From Candidatus Binatia bacterium (GTDB lineage: Bacteria > Desulfobacterota > Binatia > Bin18), in the NCBI GenBank assembly GCA_022826945.1, contig JAJDTY010000007.1, positions 194,501 through 258,500 on the forward strand: a stretch of 64,000 nucleotides of DNA, given 5' to 3'. Under the pieces are notes generated by a model, which saw nothing but the letters and a program-made list of their open reading frames with translations, was not told the origin of the DNA and did no database searches. The position numbers and the translations under genes were made by a program. This document shows positions 20,181-29,417 of this stretch, one piece after another; the first letter of the stretch is position 1, and every line of letters begins with the position of its first letter.

Positions 20181-21204
20181 GCTGGGCCCCTGCCACCAGG
20201 GCTCCCAGCTTGGCTCGGGCTAAATTCCGGGACGACGCAGAAAAACCACAGTCGCAGGTCAGGTAGAGCTTTTCCGGATTCACGTGTTCAAGTGTCAGAC
20301 GAATCCGCTCGGCCACATCCTCCGCCGTCTCCAGGTACATAGATTTCACATCAATGACCCCGGCCGCAAACTCACGCTCATCACCGTATTGGCTCCAGAG
20401 CGCCAGCTCGGCCATTTCTCGATTCGCAAATTCCAAGGCAAATTGATCGACCTTGACGTCAAGAATGCCAGGGAAGAGCGGTTTATAGGTCCGCTTCATG
20501 GCCGGTCGGCCCTGATTGTTACCAAAGCAAATATGTAAGGCGATTTTAGCCTCCACCCCCTCCAGGGTGGTATTGAACAGCTTCACCGTCTCTTCCATGG
20601 ACAAGGCCGGCTCTCGCCCCACGGCGGATGGTTCGTCAAGCTGGATAAAGGTCGCGCCGGCCGCCACAACCCCGCGGAGTTCCCGATTCACAAGCGCTGC
20701 CAAGTCGTACAGGAGCGGCAGATAGTCGTCCTGTGGATAACCCGCCTTGAGCCGGATGGGCATGGCGATCGTAAGCGGACCGGGGCAGCAGACTTTGAGC
20801 GGTTTATCGGTTTGGGCTTGGACAAAGGTAAATTCGTCAACCAACCCGAATCCGTCAGGGGCGCTGACCCGTTCGGTTGTCTCAAAACGCGGTGCGCTGT
20901 CATAGCTCATGATCCCGAGCTTGCGTTGCGCACGGACCATATCGAGTCCGGATAATTTTTCGACCACGTTCCACAGAAAGCGCTGACGACGAATCTCCCC
21001 ATCAGTCAAAATGTCCAGCCCGGCTTCTTCTTGATCCCAGACGGCCATTTTTACCGCGTCTTGAAGCGCTTCTTCGACGTCTGCCGGACCGGCAGTCCCG
21101 GCTCGGAGGGCTCTTCTGGTGGCAATCAACCACGATGGTGAGGCGTAGGAACCGGCGCCCATTGTGGGGAAAAGTCCAAGATCGGTTCCGTCGAGTGTCG
21201 GCAT
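20152..21204 (-). CDS. Cobalamin-independent methionine synthase-like protein (MetE C-terminal domain)
   Basis: A 350-residue zinc-dependent methyltransferase-like TIM barrel related to the C-terminal half of MetE. The zinc ligands are visible as His-x-Cys in LHICFGNN and Cys in LTCDCGF. Other family features are GEIRRQRFLWNVVE, CCPGPLTIA and FIQLDEPS. The N-terminal half of full MetE is absent, so the methyl donor may not be methyltetrahydrofolate. The ATG at 21204 follows a GGGAAG 6 nt upstream; a longer frame overlaps the upstream GNAT gene. It is 19 bp downstream of that gene. Confidence 0.85.
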   Translation of the reverse strand: MPTLDGTDLGLFPTMGAGSYASPSWLIATRRALRAGTAGPADVEEALQDAVKMAVWDQEEAGLDILTDGEIRRQRFLWNVVEKLSGLDMVRAQRKLGIMSYDSAPRFETTERVSAPDGFGLVDEFTFVQAQTDKPLKVCCPGPLTIAMPIRLKAGYPQDDYLPLLYDLAALVNRELRGVVAAGATFIQLDEPSAVGREPALSMEETVKLFNTTLEGVEAKIALHICFGNNQGRPAMKRTYKPLFPGILDVKVDQFALEFANREMAELALWSQYGDEREFAAGVIDVKSMYLETAEDVAERIRLTLEHVNPEKLYLTCDCGFSASSRNLARAKLGALVAGAQLVRREVSGA

Positions 21205-21223
21205 CTCTGCTTCCCTGTTCTTC

Positions 21224-22111
21224 CTAGAGCGCCTCTGGAAAAAGCGCGAGCAACTCCGCTCCGTCCGGTTGCTGCCACGCCCCGCGGACCATATAGGTCT
21301 GGAGGGTTTCCACCCGAAAACCCGCGGCGAGCAACTCGCGTAATAATGTTGCGTGCCGTGTAGGAAAACGCATACGCAGGGCCTTCCCCTGTTCACGCTT
21401 CGCTCCGGACAGAATCAGTGCGCATAAGACCGCCGGTTGCGTTGCCGCGGCAGGGCCGAAAAACGTCCCCGCTTCCGTGCGAAGAAAACACAGGTACCCC
21501 ACGGGTTGCCCCTGTACGAAAGCGGCAATATGCGGCGGCTGAGCGTGAAAAAAGCGCATATCCTGTTCACGCGCGATACCGGTTAGGCGCGTATCCAATG
21601 CAGCCAGGTGTTCGATATCCTCTGTCACCCACTCCCGAATTTCGACATCCCCTGGAACGTCGGCCTGAATGTGCTGCCCAACCAATGAAGCGATAGTGCC
21701 GCGCGCCTCAAAACCGAGCGTGCTATACAACGGAAAGGACACCACGTTAAAGGCGTCTTGCACCAACCGGAGCGAAGGACACGCTCCCCCCGCCTCAATC
21801 ACGGTCTGCATCAGTGCCCGGCCGGCCCCTCGGGCCTGGGCGCTCGGATCAACAGTAATCGGACCAATCCCAGCCGTATCGCCCCGAAGATGGATAAAAC
21901 CGGATCCAACGATCCGCCCATCCTGGAGAGCGGTGAAACACGCGTTTGGCTCAAGCCGCGCATACCCTTGGGCGATGGACGTGCCGGCGGCCGGCGACGG
22001 AAACGGCTCGGGGTAGCCATGGCGGCGGAAGAGGTCGTTGAAGGCGGCAACCATGACTGCCCCAACGCGGGGAATATCCTCCGCTCGCATGTGGCGAATC
22101 GTCACGGTCAT
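21224..22111 (-). CDS. GNAT-family N-acetyltransferase
   Basis: 295 residues. The N-terminal GNAT fold has acetyl-CoA motif A at ITVDPSAQARGAGRALMQ and a following NVVSFPLYSTLGF typical of motif B. The C-terminal half (about residues 155-295) looks like a second, degenerate GNAT domain. The start at 22111 follows GAGGGGGCGTA. It precedes the MetE-like gene by 19 bp and is probably cotranscribed. The substrate is unknown. Confidence 0.8.
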   Translation of the reverse strand: MTVTIRHMRAEDIPRVGAVMVAAFNDLFRRHGYPEPFPSPAAGTSIAQGYARLEPNACFTALQDGRIVGSGFIHLRGDTAGIGPITVDPSAQARGAGRALMQTVIEAGGACPSLRLVQDAFNVVSFPLYSTLGFEARGTIASLVGQHIQADVPGDVEIREWVTEDIEHLAALDTRLTGIAREQDMRFFHAQPPHIAAFVQGQPVGYLCFLRTEAGTFFGPAAATQPAVLCALILSGAKREQGKALRMRFPTRHATLLRELLAAGFRVETLQTYMVRGAWQQPDGAELLALFPEAL

Positions 22112-22333
22112 TACGCCCCCTCTTCCCTTCCCCTCCCTGCCGACACCAGTCAAGAGTGGTGTTTTCAGCGTTGTAACAAAAAACTTTCCCGCTGTCTGCC
22201 CACGAGCGAATATTTTCTTGCGGTGTGCCGGTGTGCCTGAGCAGGACCTGCCTGACTTTTCCCCCCTGTCTGAGCGTGGTACCGTAGCCAAAATTTTTTC
22301 GTCGCCGTTCAGAACCGCCGAGAGAGGAAGTGT

Positions 22334-23554
22334 ATGGAAGCCTGTGGTGAATTCTCCCCGCCTCCCAGAATCTTGTTAGGTCCCGGTCCGAGCAACGTCC
22401 ATCCTCGAGTACTCCGTGCCCTGTCCACCCCGCTGGTCGGTCACCTTGACCCTGAGTTCATTGAGCTGATGGAAGAGACCAAGGCACTCCTCCGGTTTGT
22501 CTTTCAGACGTCGAATCCCCTCACCCTCCCGATTTCGGGGACCGGCAGCGCCGGTATGGAAACCTGCTTTGTGAATATGGTCGAGCCCGGAGACGAGGTT
22601 GTCATCGGCGTCAACGGCGTGTTCGGTGCCCGTATGGTCGACGTCGTAAAACGCTGCGGCGGAACCCCCATTATCATGGAAGCTCCCTGGGGTGCCGTCT
22701 TTAGCCCGGACGATGTCCGTGCGGTCCTCAAGCGCTGCGCTCAACCAAAGTTGGTGGCGCTCGTCAATGCCGAGACATCAACCGGAGCCTGGCAGCCTTT
22801 GGAAGACCTTGCGCCACTCGTCCACGAGGCAGGAGCGCTGTTTCTGGTTGATGCGGTCACGTCGCTCGGCGGCTGTCCCCTCAAAATAGATGAATGGCAG
22901 ATTGACGTTTGTTATAGCGGCACCCAAAAGTGCCTGAGCTGTCCACCCGGCCTCTCGCCCGTCACCTTCAGTCCGGCCGCGCAAGAGGCTTTACGGAATC
23001 GCAAGCACAAGGTCCAGAGCTGGTATCTGGACCTGAGCCTGCTCGCGCAATATTGGGGTGAGGAGCGCGTGTATCACCACACCGCCCCCATCTCGATGAA
23101 CTATGCCCTGCGGGAGGCCTTACGGCTGATTTTCGAAGAAGGCTTCACCGCACGATTTCGTCGCCACGAGGACAATCATTTGGCCCTCGCTGCCGGCCTC
23201 AACGCGCTGGGGATGCGGCTGGTCGCCCAGGAAGGTGCCCGTCTCTGGATGCTCAACAGCGTCGCCATCCCCGACGGCATTGACGACGCGACCGTTCGCA
23301 AGCACCTCCTCGCGGAGTATAATATCGAGATTGGTGCCGGCTTGGGCGTATTCGCCGGAAAAGTCTGGCGTATTGGCCTGATGGGAGAATCCAGTACCCG
23401 GAGTAATGTTCTGCTCGTTTTAAGCGCACTGGAGGCGGTGTTACAGCAAAATGGTCATCCTTGCGTGGCCGGGGCTGGAGTCGGCGCGGCACAGGAAGTA
23501 TACGCGCTACGGGAGTCCGGGTCGCGCCTCAATAATCAGCAGGCGGCCCGGTAA
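22334..23554 (+). CDS. Class V aminotransferase (alanine/serine--glyoxylate aminotransferase-like)
   Basis: PLP-dependent aminotransferase of the AGXT family, transferring the amino group of alanine or serine to glyoxylate. The 406-residue sequence has LLGPGPSNVHPRVL at the N-terminus, GTGSAGMET, and the cofactor lysine K199 in SGTQKCLSCPPGL. The late GLGVFAGKVWRIGLMG motif is typical of AGXT. GAGGAAG precedes the ATG. The last 25 residues are an unusual polar extension. It may serve photorespiration-like glyoxylate removal or the serine cycle (inference). Confidence 0.9.
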   Translation: MEACGEFSPPPRILLGPGPSNVHPRVLRALSTPLVGHLDPEFIELMEETKALLRFVFQTSNPLTLPISGTGSAGMETCFVNMVEPGDEVVIGVNGVFGARMVDVVKRCGGTPIIMEAPWGAVFSPDDVRAVLKRCAQPKLVALVNAETSTGAWQPLEDLAPLVHEAGALFLVDAVTSLGGCPLKIDEWQIDVCYSGTQKCLSCPPGLSPVTFSPAAQEALRNRKHKVQSWYLDLSLLAQYWGEERVYHHTAPISMNYALREALRLIFEEGFTARFRRHEDNHLALAAGLNALGMRLVAQEGARLWMLNSVAIPDGIDDATVRKHLLAEYNIEIGAGLGVFAGKVWRIGLMGESSTRSNVLLVLSALEAVLQQNGHPCVAGAGVGAAQEVYALRESGSRLNNQQAAR

Positions 23555-23620
23555 AAAGGCTCACCAGAACAGCCGTCAGCTCCCCGGTGTGGTAGGATGT
23601 AAGAGAAGCGCCAAGGAATA

Positions 23621-24769
23621 ATGCGAGCGTCCCTTAGTCCTCTTCTCTTACTGTGCTTTTTTGTTCTCCTGCTGCCGGTGGCAGACGGCCGGGCTGAGCC
23701 GGCCCTCACTCTGCTCCCCGCCAATCAGATTCCTCCCTTAGTGGACGATCTCGACCGCAGATCCCTTAAAGCCGTGCTCCAACAGAGCCTCGCAGCTCTG
23801 GGGCAGAGGCCAAGCTCCCAGGCGTTTTCCTTTGGACAGCAACAGATCAGTGCCGACCGGGTCCGGGAGAGTCTCGGCGCATTTCTTGCCCTGCTCGATC
23901 AACCCGGAGACCTCGCTCTGGAGGTCCGGCGGGCATTCGACCTCTATCGTGCGACGGTACCCGTGCTTTTCACCGGCTACCACGAGCCCGAACTACGGGG
24001 CAGCTTTATCCGCACTGAGCGCTATCGCTATCCTTTGTACCGTCCTCCCGCTGATTTGATAAAGGTTGACGCTGCCCGATTTACGACCCAGCGGTTTCCA
24101 CCAGACATGTACGGTCGCGTCGCAAACGGGCGACTCGTCCCTTATTTCTCCCGGGCCCAGATTGATGGGCAGCGTATTCTCGTGCCCCAGCACAGAGAAC
24201 TCGTCTGGCTCGACGACCCGGTTGAGCGGTTTTTTCTCCATATTCAAGGCTCCGGGAAAATCCGGCTGCCGGACGGCGCCTGGTTTCGGGTCGGCTATGC
24301 AGCCTCAAACGGCTGGCCGTATCGGAGCATTGGGAAACTGCTCCTCGGTCAAGGGAAACTCCAGACCGGAGAGGCGTCGGCCCAGGGTATCCGCCACTAT
24401 CTGCGGCAGCATCCGGCCGAACAAGAGCGGATCTTGTTCCATAATAGTCGTTATATTTTCTTTCGGGTTGTCTCTGCCGGGCCGCTGGGCAGCTTGGGCG
24501 TCCCGCTGACACCGGGCCGTTCGATTGCGGTCGACCCCAACTGGTATCCGCCGGGTGCGCTCGGCTTTATCCGGACCACTAAGCCTCACCTGGAGGAGGA
24601 CGGGCAGGTCTCGTGGCAACCCTTTTCGCGTTTTGTCGCGCTGCAAGATCGCGGCGCCGCCATTACCGGTCCTGGACGCGCGGATATCTATTGGGGGAGT
24701 GGACCACAACCAGAGGCTGGCCTTATGGCTCAACGCGGCGAACTGTATATTTTTCTCAAAAAGTCATAG
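23621..24769 (+). CDS. mltA: Membrane-bound lytic murein transglycosylase A
   Basis: Cleaves the MurNAc-GlcNAc bond of peptidoglycan with formation of 1,6-anhydro-MurNAc. The 382-residue precursor has a signal peptide (about residues 1-25, ending near ADGRAEP), then the MltA domain with FTGYHEPELRGS and HIQGSGKIRLPDG. The C-terminal 3D domain has VDPNWYPPGALG and GRADIYWGSGPQAE-like sequence carrying the catalytic Asp. No lipobox cysteine is present, so unlike E. coli MltA it is probably a soluble periplasmic form. Confidence 0.92.
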   Translation: MRASLSPLLLLCFFVLLLPVADGRAEPALTLLPANQIPPLVDDLDRRSLKAVLQQSLAALGQRPSSQAFSFGQQQISADRVRESLGAFLALLDQPGDLALEVRRAFDLYRATVPVLFTGYHEPELRGSFIRTERYRYPLYRPPADLIKVDAARFTTQRFPPDMYGRVANGRLVPYFSRAQIDGQRILVPQHRELVWLDDPVERFFLHIQGSGKIRLPDGAWFRVGYAASNGWPYRSIGKLLLGQGKLQTGEASAQGIRHYLRQHPAEQERILFHNSRYIFFRVVSAGPLGSLGVPLTPGRSIAVDPNWYPPGALGFIRTTKPHLEEDGQVSWQPFSRFVALQDRGAAITGPGRADIYWGSGPQPEAGLMAQRGELYIFLKKS

Positions 24770-24834
24770 CGCCTCTACTCAGGGCGAGCCAGATTTGTCA
24801 CAATGCTCACATCCCTGCGGTAGGACAGACAGGC

Positions 24835-25245
24835 ATGGCCCCTGAGACAAAAATCTCCCATTCCGGCCTGCGGCATATTGCCCTGAATGTAGCGGACGTC
24901 GCCGCCTCGGTTGAGTTTTATACAACCCTGTTCGGGATGCAGGTCGTCTGGCAGCCCGACCCGGACAATGCCTACCTCTCCTCAGGGTGTGACAACCTGG
25001 CCTTGCATAAGGCGCCGTCCCGAGGCGGTCGAGCGGGGCAACGCCTCGACCACGTCGGATTTATTGTTCCTCAAAGCGACGATGTTGATCGAGCCGCCGC
25101 AATACTAGAGGCGCACGGCGTCCCTATCGTCAAACCAGTCCGGACCCACCGGGACGGCAGCCGCTCCCTGTACTGTGCGGACCCGGATGGCACCATCATC
25201 CAAATTCTGTATGAGCCCACCCTCAGCCAACAGCGCATCACATGA
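24835..25245 (+). CDS. VOC-superfamily (glyoxalase/dioxygenase-like) protein
   Basis: 136 residues forming two beta-alpha-beta-beta-beta modules. Metal ligands are visible as His in LRHIALNVADV, His in RLDHVGFIV and Glu in IIQILYEP, the arrangement of extradiol dioxygenases and glyoxalase I. The ATG at 24835 is chosen because the domain starts directly after it; an upstream open frame overlaps mltA. The substrate is unknown. It overlaps or abuts the next gene (phosphatidylcholine synthase-like). Confidence 0.85.
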   Translation: MAPETKISHSGLRHIALNVADVAASVEFYTTLFGMQVVWQPDPDNAYLSSGCDNLALHKAPSRGGRAGQRLDHVGFIVPQSDDVDRAAAILEAHGVPIVKPVRTHRDGSRSLYCADPDGTIIQILYEPTLSQQRIT

Positions 25246-25972
25246 GGTGAAAGGCCGCGTACGGTTTTTTGCCGCCTGGGCAGTCCACGCCTATACGGCT
25301 TCCGGTGTGATCGCTGGATTTCTCTCCCTCCAGGCGATCTTCCTGAGCAGGCCTCGGCAGGCCTTTGTCTGGATGTTGATCGCCGTCCTCATTGACGCGA
25401 CCGATGGCGTCCTGGCAAGAGCGGTTCAGGTGAAACGGGTGGTCCCCTGGTTTGACGGCGCCAAGCTGGATGACATCGTGGACTATTTTACCTACGTCAT
25501 TATCCCGGCTGTTTTTCTCTATCAGTTTCAGTTGCTTCCGGCTTCTGGAACGCTGCTCTTCGTGGCCGCCCTGCTCCTTTCCAGCGCGTATGGTTTTTGT
25601 CAGGCGGAGGCCAAAACACAGGATTTCTTTTTTACCGGCTTTCCCTCCTACTGGAATATTCTGGCGTTCTATCTCTACGCAGGTGGTACGCCCGTGTGGC
25701 TGAACGGGAGCCTGGTCCTCCTCTTCGCCATCAGTGTCTTTATCCCGATTCGCTATATTTACCCGACGCGTACCGTTCGCCTGCGCCTCCTGACGAATGT
25801 GCTCGGCGCCATTTGGGTTGGCGTCCTTCTGCTCCTGTTATCCCAGCTCCCCCATACCCAGCCGTGGCTCGTCATTGCCTCTCTCTACTATCCCCTCTAC
25901 TACACCGTCCTCTCTTTCTACTTGCATTTCACTACCTCGCGCCCTTCTTCAAAACCTCCGGCTCGGACTTGA
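25211..25972 (+). CDS. pcs: Phosphatidylcholine synthase-like CDP-alcohol transferase
   Basis: Likely condenses choline with CDP-diacylglycerol to phosphatidylcholine in the inner membrane. The signature reads D-ATDG-VLAR, then FDGAKLDDIVDYFTY, matching the Pcs variant (DG-x2-AR with a long spacer and D-x3-DYxTY) rather than PssA. About eight hydrophobic helices are present. The start is uncertain: ATG 25211 overlaps the VOC gene by 35 bp, while GTG 25247 would avoid the overlap. Neither has a clear Shine-Dalgarno. The family length is about 240 residues, near either choice. Confidence 0.75.
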   Translation: MSPPSANSASHEVKGRVRFFAAWAVHAYTASGVIAGFLSLQAIFLSRPRQAFVWMLIAVLIDATDGVLARAVQVKRVVPWFDGAKLDDIVDYFTYVIIPAVFLYQFQLLPASGTLLFVAALLLSSAYGFCQAEAKTQDFFFTGFPSYWNILAFYLYAGGTPVWLNGSLVLLFAISVFIPIRYIYPTRTVRLRLLTNVLGAIWVGVLLLLLSQLPHTQPWLVIASLYYPLYYTVLSFYLHFTTSRPSSKPPART

Positions 25973-26027
25973 CAGCCAGAAAATCAGACACAACTTTCTG
26001 ATAAGACTCACGAGAGAGGCAGAACAG

Positions 26028-26516
26028 ATGGAGACAACAAAGGACCGCGAGGAAAAGGCATCGGCCCTCCTATACAAAGGCGATCAGGCCCAAAGACAAG
26101 GCGACCTGGGGGAGGCCATGCGTTTCTATCAGGAGTCCATCCAACTGCATCCGACCGCAGAGGCGCATACTTCTCTCGGCTGGACGTATGGTTTTCTCCG
26201 TCGTTACGAAGACGCCATTGAGGAATGCCGCACCGCCATTGCCCTCAACCCGGAGTTTGGCAGTCCGTATAACGACATCGGTCTCTATCTCATGCGGATG
26301 GGCAAGCTGGACGACGCCGTCCCCTGGTTAGAGCACGCGATAGAGGCGGCCCATTATGACACGCCTCATTATCCATATCTGAACCTGGGTCGGATTGCTC
26401 TCGCAAAAGGGGACCTGCTCCAGGCCGCCCGAGAATTTGGGCGCGCGCTGGCGGTTGAGCCCCGTTCACTGACCGCTCGCCGAACCCTGGCCGCCCTTTC
26501 CGCTCAATTAAACTAA
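26028..26516 (+). CDS. Tetratricopeptide-repeat protein
   Basis: 162 residues with three to four TPR units (A-E-A-x-x-Y-x-x-A-L patterns at GEAMRFYQESIQLHP, EDAIEECRTAIALNP, DDAVPWLEHAIEAA and LQAAREFGRALAVEP). It has no signal peptide or membrane segment, so it is a cytoplasmic protein-interaction scaffold of unknown partner. GAGAGGC lies upstream of the ATG at 26028. It follows the phosphatidylcholine synthase-like gene by 55 bp. Confidence 0.85.
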   Translation: METTKDREEKASALLYKGDQAQRQGDLGEAMRFYQESIQLHPTAEAHTSLGWTYGFLRRYEDAIEECRTAIALNPEFGSPYNDIGLYLMRMGKLDDAVPWLEHAIEAAHYDTPHYPYLNLGRIALAKGDLLQAAREFGRALAVEPRSLTARRTLAALSAQLN

Positions 26517-26545
26517 AAGAGAGAAAATCGTCCCCTCTCACGCCG

Positions 26546-27292
26546 CTAGCGGAGCAGAGAATTGGGTCGGTTCAACAGGAATGGCACGCTATCGACAGCG
26601 GGTCTGCGACGACGTCTTTCCGGAAAAGACAACAGGAGCGGACCGAGGATGAGACCGCCCAGAAAACCACCGATATGAGCCCCCCAGGCAATAGAGGTCG
26701 AGGAAAAGAAAGCGGTTTCTCCAATAGCGTATACAGAGATGACACCGACCACATGAAAGACGACCCAGCCACCCAAGAAGAGGAGCGTCGAAGCGCCTTC
26801 AAGAGGCCGGGGAGAGGGATGCGCGGTGGTGTCGGGTGCTTGGGTTGAGAAAAAAAACAGGCAATAGAAACCCGCAACGGCGGCGATCGCCCCACTCGCG
26901 CCTATCATCGGGGTCGAGGAGAACGGCGTAATCGCCGCCTGGGTTAACAGGGCAATAACGTTGCCGCAGAGATACAACACCAGGTAGCGGACCGCCCCTA
27001 ACCGCGCCTCTACGGCGTTCCCGAGAAAGAACAGGCAGAGAAGATTGCCAACCAAGTGAAGCCCACCCCCATGCAGGAAGAGACAGGCGAAAAGCGAGGA
27101 AGAGACGGGGAATTGGCCCTGCGTTAGCGCCAGAGAGAATTGGGCGGGAATCCAGCCGTAGGTCGTGAGGAAAGGTTGGAAGGCCGGGCCGAGTGTGAGC
27201 TCATAGGCAAAACAGCACAGCATCGCTCCCATGAGAACGTGATTCGCCCACGGGAAACCTGCGTCCTGGCACTCTTCTTCAAGGTAGTACAC
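26546..27292 (-). CDS. Rhomboid-family intramembrane serine protease
   Basis: Six or more hydrophobic helices with the rhomboid catalytic dyad: Ser133 in IGASGAIAA and His206 in WGAHIGGFLGG. The L1/TM2 motif is HGGGLHLVGNLLCLF, with His79 and Asn83 for the oxyanion hole. The length of 248 residues is normal. The assigned start is a GTG with AGGAG unusually close; translation may begin further in. It cleaves membrane proteins within the bilayer; its targets are unknown. It is convergent with the TPR gene. Confidence 0.9.
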   Translation of the reverse strand: MYYLEEECQDAGFPWANHVLMGAMLCCFAYELTLGPAFQPFLTTYGWIPAQFSLALTQGQFPVSSSLFACLFLHGGGLHLVGNLLCLFFLGNAVEARLGAVRYLVLYLCGNVIALLTQAAITPFSSTPMIGASGAIAAVAGFYCLFFFSTQAPDTTAHPSPRPLEGASTLLFLGGWVVFHVVGVISVYAIGETAFFSSTSIAWGAHIGGFLGGLILGPLLLSFPERRRRRPAVDSVPFLLNRPNSLLR

Positions 27293-27436
27293 GCTCCTGA
27301 TCCCAGCTCAGGTTTTCTCTCACCAGCGTATTCCACCACATCCCCCCACACTGTTCCGTCCACTCGTCCAAGCCCGGTGAAGTAGAGCGTCTCTATAGCA
27401 CCTTCAAGAGAGGTATGATAGGGGGAGACCATCACC

Positions 27437-27772
27437 ATGCCGATCTACGAATACTACTGCCGGGCGTGTAAAAGACAGCAAAGTCTCCTTTTTATGAAGC
27501 TCGGGGACGTCCAGAAATCTCCTCGGTGTCAATACTGCAATCAGCGCCGCCTCACCCGGCTGCTCTCCGGTTTTGCCTATCATCAGGGTGAAGAGGCGCG
27601 ACTCAAGAATCTCGACACCAGTGCCCCCAGAGACGAGACATTCTACCGCGACAACCGCAACGTGGGCCTGTGGGCAAAGAAACGAGCAAGAGAAATGGGC
27701 GTTGATCTTGGCCCGCAGTTCGATGAGACGGTAGAAAAAGCCCGCAGTGGTAAAATTCTCGATGATCGCTAG
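27437..27772 (+). CDS. FmdB-type zinc-ribbon protein
   Basis: 111 residues starting MPIYEYYCRACKR, the FmdB/CxxC_CxxC_SSSS signature, with zinc ligands C8, C11, C31 and C34. A charged helical C-terminus (KKRAREMGVDLG) follows. Such small zinc-ribbon proteins are widespread; a regulatory role was proposed for FmdB but is not proven for this form. The gene is divergent from rhomboid and followed by a PGPGW membrane protein. Confidence 0.88.
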   Translation: MPIYEYYCRACKRQQSLLFMKLGDVQKSPRCQYCNQRRLTRLLSGFAYHQGEEARLKNLDTSAPRDETFYRDNRNVGLWAKKRAREMGVDLGPQFDETVEKARSGKILDDR

Positions 27773-27808
27773 CCTGTCTTGCCCGCTTGATTGTTAGGCT
27801 GACCAAAC

Positions 27809-28084
27809 ATGCTCCGTGCGGCACGCGATCAGTTCTGGCGGATTTGCCGGATCGTTAGTGGGATTATGCTCCTGCTTGTGGGCCTCTTTCTCAGTCTGCC
27901 CGGCATTCCCGGTCCGGGCATTGTGCTCATCTTTGTCGGCTTTGGGATTCTGAGTCGGGATTTCGAGTGGGCCAAACGCTGGCACCTCCGTCTCAAGGAC
28001 ACGGCTCAGCAGATTATCAACCGCCGGAAAACGGCCAAGCGCCAAAAGCAGGCAGCAACCGGACAAGAGGCCAGCCATGATTAA
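27809..28084 (+). CDS. PGPGW-type small membrane protein
   Basis: 91 residues with one long or two closely paired hydrophobic helices (about residues 14-48) around LSLPGIPGPGIVLIFVGFGIL, the hallmark of the putative transmembrane PGPGW family. A basic amphipathic tail follows (RRKTAKRQKQ). Function is unknown. The stop overlaps the start of the downstream GST gene by 8 bp, indicating cotranscription. Confidence 0.82.
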   Translation: MLRAARDQFWRICRIVSGIMLLLVGLFLSLPGIPGPGIVLIFVGFGILSRDFEWAKRWHLRLKDTAQQIINRRKTAKRQKQAATGQEASHD

Positions 28085-28685
28085 GCTCTACGATTTTTCT
28101 CTGTCTCCCCGCGCGCGCAAGGTGCGGATTACCCTGACGGCAAAGGGGCTGGAATATGAAAAAGTCCCGATTGACATCACCAAGGGCGAGCAGAAAACGC
28201 CCGAATATCTGGCAATTCATCCCTATGGGAAAGTCCCCGCGCTCCAGGACAACGGGACAACGGTCTATGAGTCCACCATTATCATGGAATACCTGAACGA
28301 CACGTATCCGAGCCCGCCATTGCTGCCGGACGATGTCGGACAGCGGGCCCGCGCCCGCGTCCTCATGCATTATGCCGATAATCCGTATGAGCACGCCGTA
28401 GCAACCCTTGCCGCAGAGCTCTTGCTCAAACCCCTACAGGGCGGCGCCGCTGACCAGGAGGTCGTTTCGCAAGCAAATACGGCGCTGAACCTCTGCTTCG
28501 ATCACCTCACGAACGAGCTTGGCCATAACGACTTCCTGGTCGGCTCAGCATTGACCCTGGCAGACATTCCGTACGTGTCGTGGGCCCTCCTGTTTCCCCA
28601 GTTAAATGTCGATATTCCGTATCCCCGGCTTGAGGCGTGGATCAATCGACTCAAAGAGCAGCCGAGCGTGCAGGCGGCGGGCTAG
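28077..28685 (+). CDS. Glutathione S-transferase-like protein
   Basis: 202 residues with an N-terminal thioredoxin-like GST domain: KLYDFSLSPRARKVRI contains the Ser-rich active site, YGKVPALQDNG has the cis-Pro, and VYESTIIMEYL the glutathione-binding Glu-Ser. The C-terminal domain is all-helical with LTLADIPY. The start overlaps the PGPGW gene. It may serve detoxification or isomerisation of aromatic metabolites, like the other GST-fold genes of this window. Confidence 0.88.
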   Translation: MIKLYDFSLSPRARKVRITLTAKGLEYEKVPIDITKGEQKTPEYLAIHPYGKVPALQDNGTTVYESTIIMEYLNDTYPSPPLLPDDVGQRARARVLMHYADNPYEHAVATLAAELLLKPLQGGAADQEVVSQANTALNLCFDHLTNELGHNDFLVGSALTLADIPYVSWALLFPQLNVDIPYPRLEAWINRLKEQPSVQAAG

Positions 28686-28742
28686 GCTCGGGGGTCGCAC
28701 CAGACACCACGCTTCTGCATTCCCAATCTCTCCGAGGGCATT

Positions 28743-29417
28743 ATGTTTAGCGGCATTATTGAAACAACCGGGACAATCACGAAGATCGACCCCATTGCCG
28801 AAGGCGTTCGCCTCAGGCTGCGGACCAATCTTCCCACCCAGGAGATCAGCCTGGGCGAAAGCATTTGCACCGATGGGGCCTGCTTAACCGTCACCGCCAT
28901 TGAGGCCGATCAACTCAGCTTTGACGTTTCCGCGGAGTCGCTGCGACGCACGACCCTGGGAGCACTGCAAGTTGGCGATGGTGTGAATCTGGAACGCTCG
29001 CTCCGACTTGAGGACCGTCTGTCCGGCCATCTCGTCTGGGGTCATGTTGATGGCGTTGGACACGTCACGTCCATTCGGCCGGAAGGCGACTCGTTTCTCT
29101 ATACCTTTGCGATTCCTGCCGAACTCGGTCGCTACCTGGTGGAGAAAGGTTCGGTGGCAGTGGATGGGATCAGTCTGACGGTCTTTGATTGTCAGCCCAC
29201 AGAATTTACCTGTGCCATTATTCCCCACACCCATACGGTCACCACGCTGCATCGGCGCAAGCCTGGCGATCGGGTCAATATCGAAGGAGATATGCAGGGG
29301 AAATATATTGAGAAGTTCGTCCAGGACATGGTCGAAGGGGTGTTGGCCGCGCCCATCCAATCGCTTCGGGACGAGGTGGCCGCCCTCCGTAAGCAGATAG
29401 AGCAAAAAGACGGCTAG
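28743..29417 (+). CDS. ribE: Riboflavin synthase, alpha subunit
   Basis: Dismutates two 6,7-dimethyl-8-ribityllumazine molecules into riboflavin. The two tandem lumazine-binding barrels are seen: MFSGIIETTG with DGACLTV in the first, and GHLVWGHVDGVG with VDGISLTV in the second. The C-terminal trimerisation helix follows. At 224 residues it is slightly longer than usual because of a polar tail. The other rib genes are not next to it, and no FMN riboswitch is seen in the 57 bp before it. Confidence 0.94.
   Translation: MFSGIIETTGTITKIDPIAEGVRLRLRTNLPTQEISLGESICTDGACLTVTAIEADQLSFDVSAESLRRTTLGALQVGDGVNLERSLRLEDRLSGHLVWGHVDGVGHVTSIRPEGDSFLYTFAIPAELGRYLVEKGSVAVDGISLTVFDCQPTEFTCAIIPHTHTVTTLHRRKPGDRVNIEGDMQGKYIEKFVQDMVEGVLAAPIQSLRDEVAALRKQIEQKDG

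Noticed and set aside
25966..25995. Promoter before the TPR gene (TTGACA at about 25968)
   Set aside because: No -10-like hexamer at 16-18 bp; the TTGACA overlaps the end of the preceding gene.
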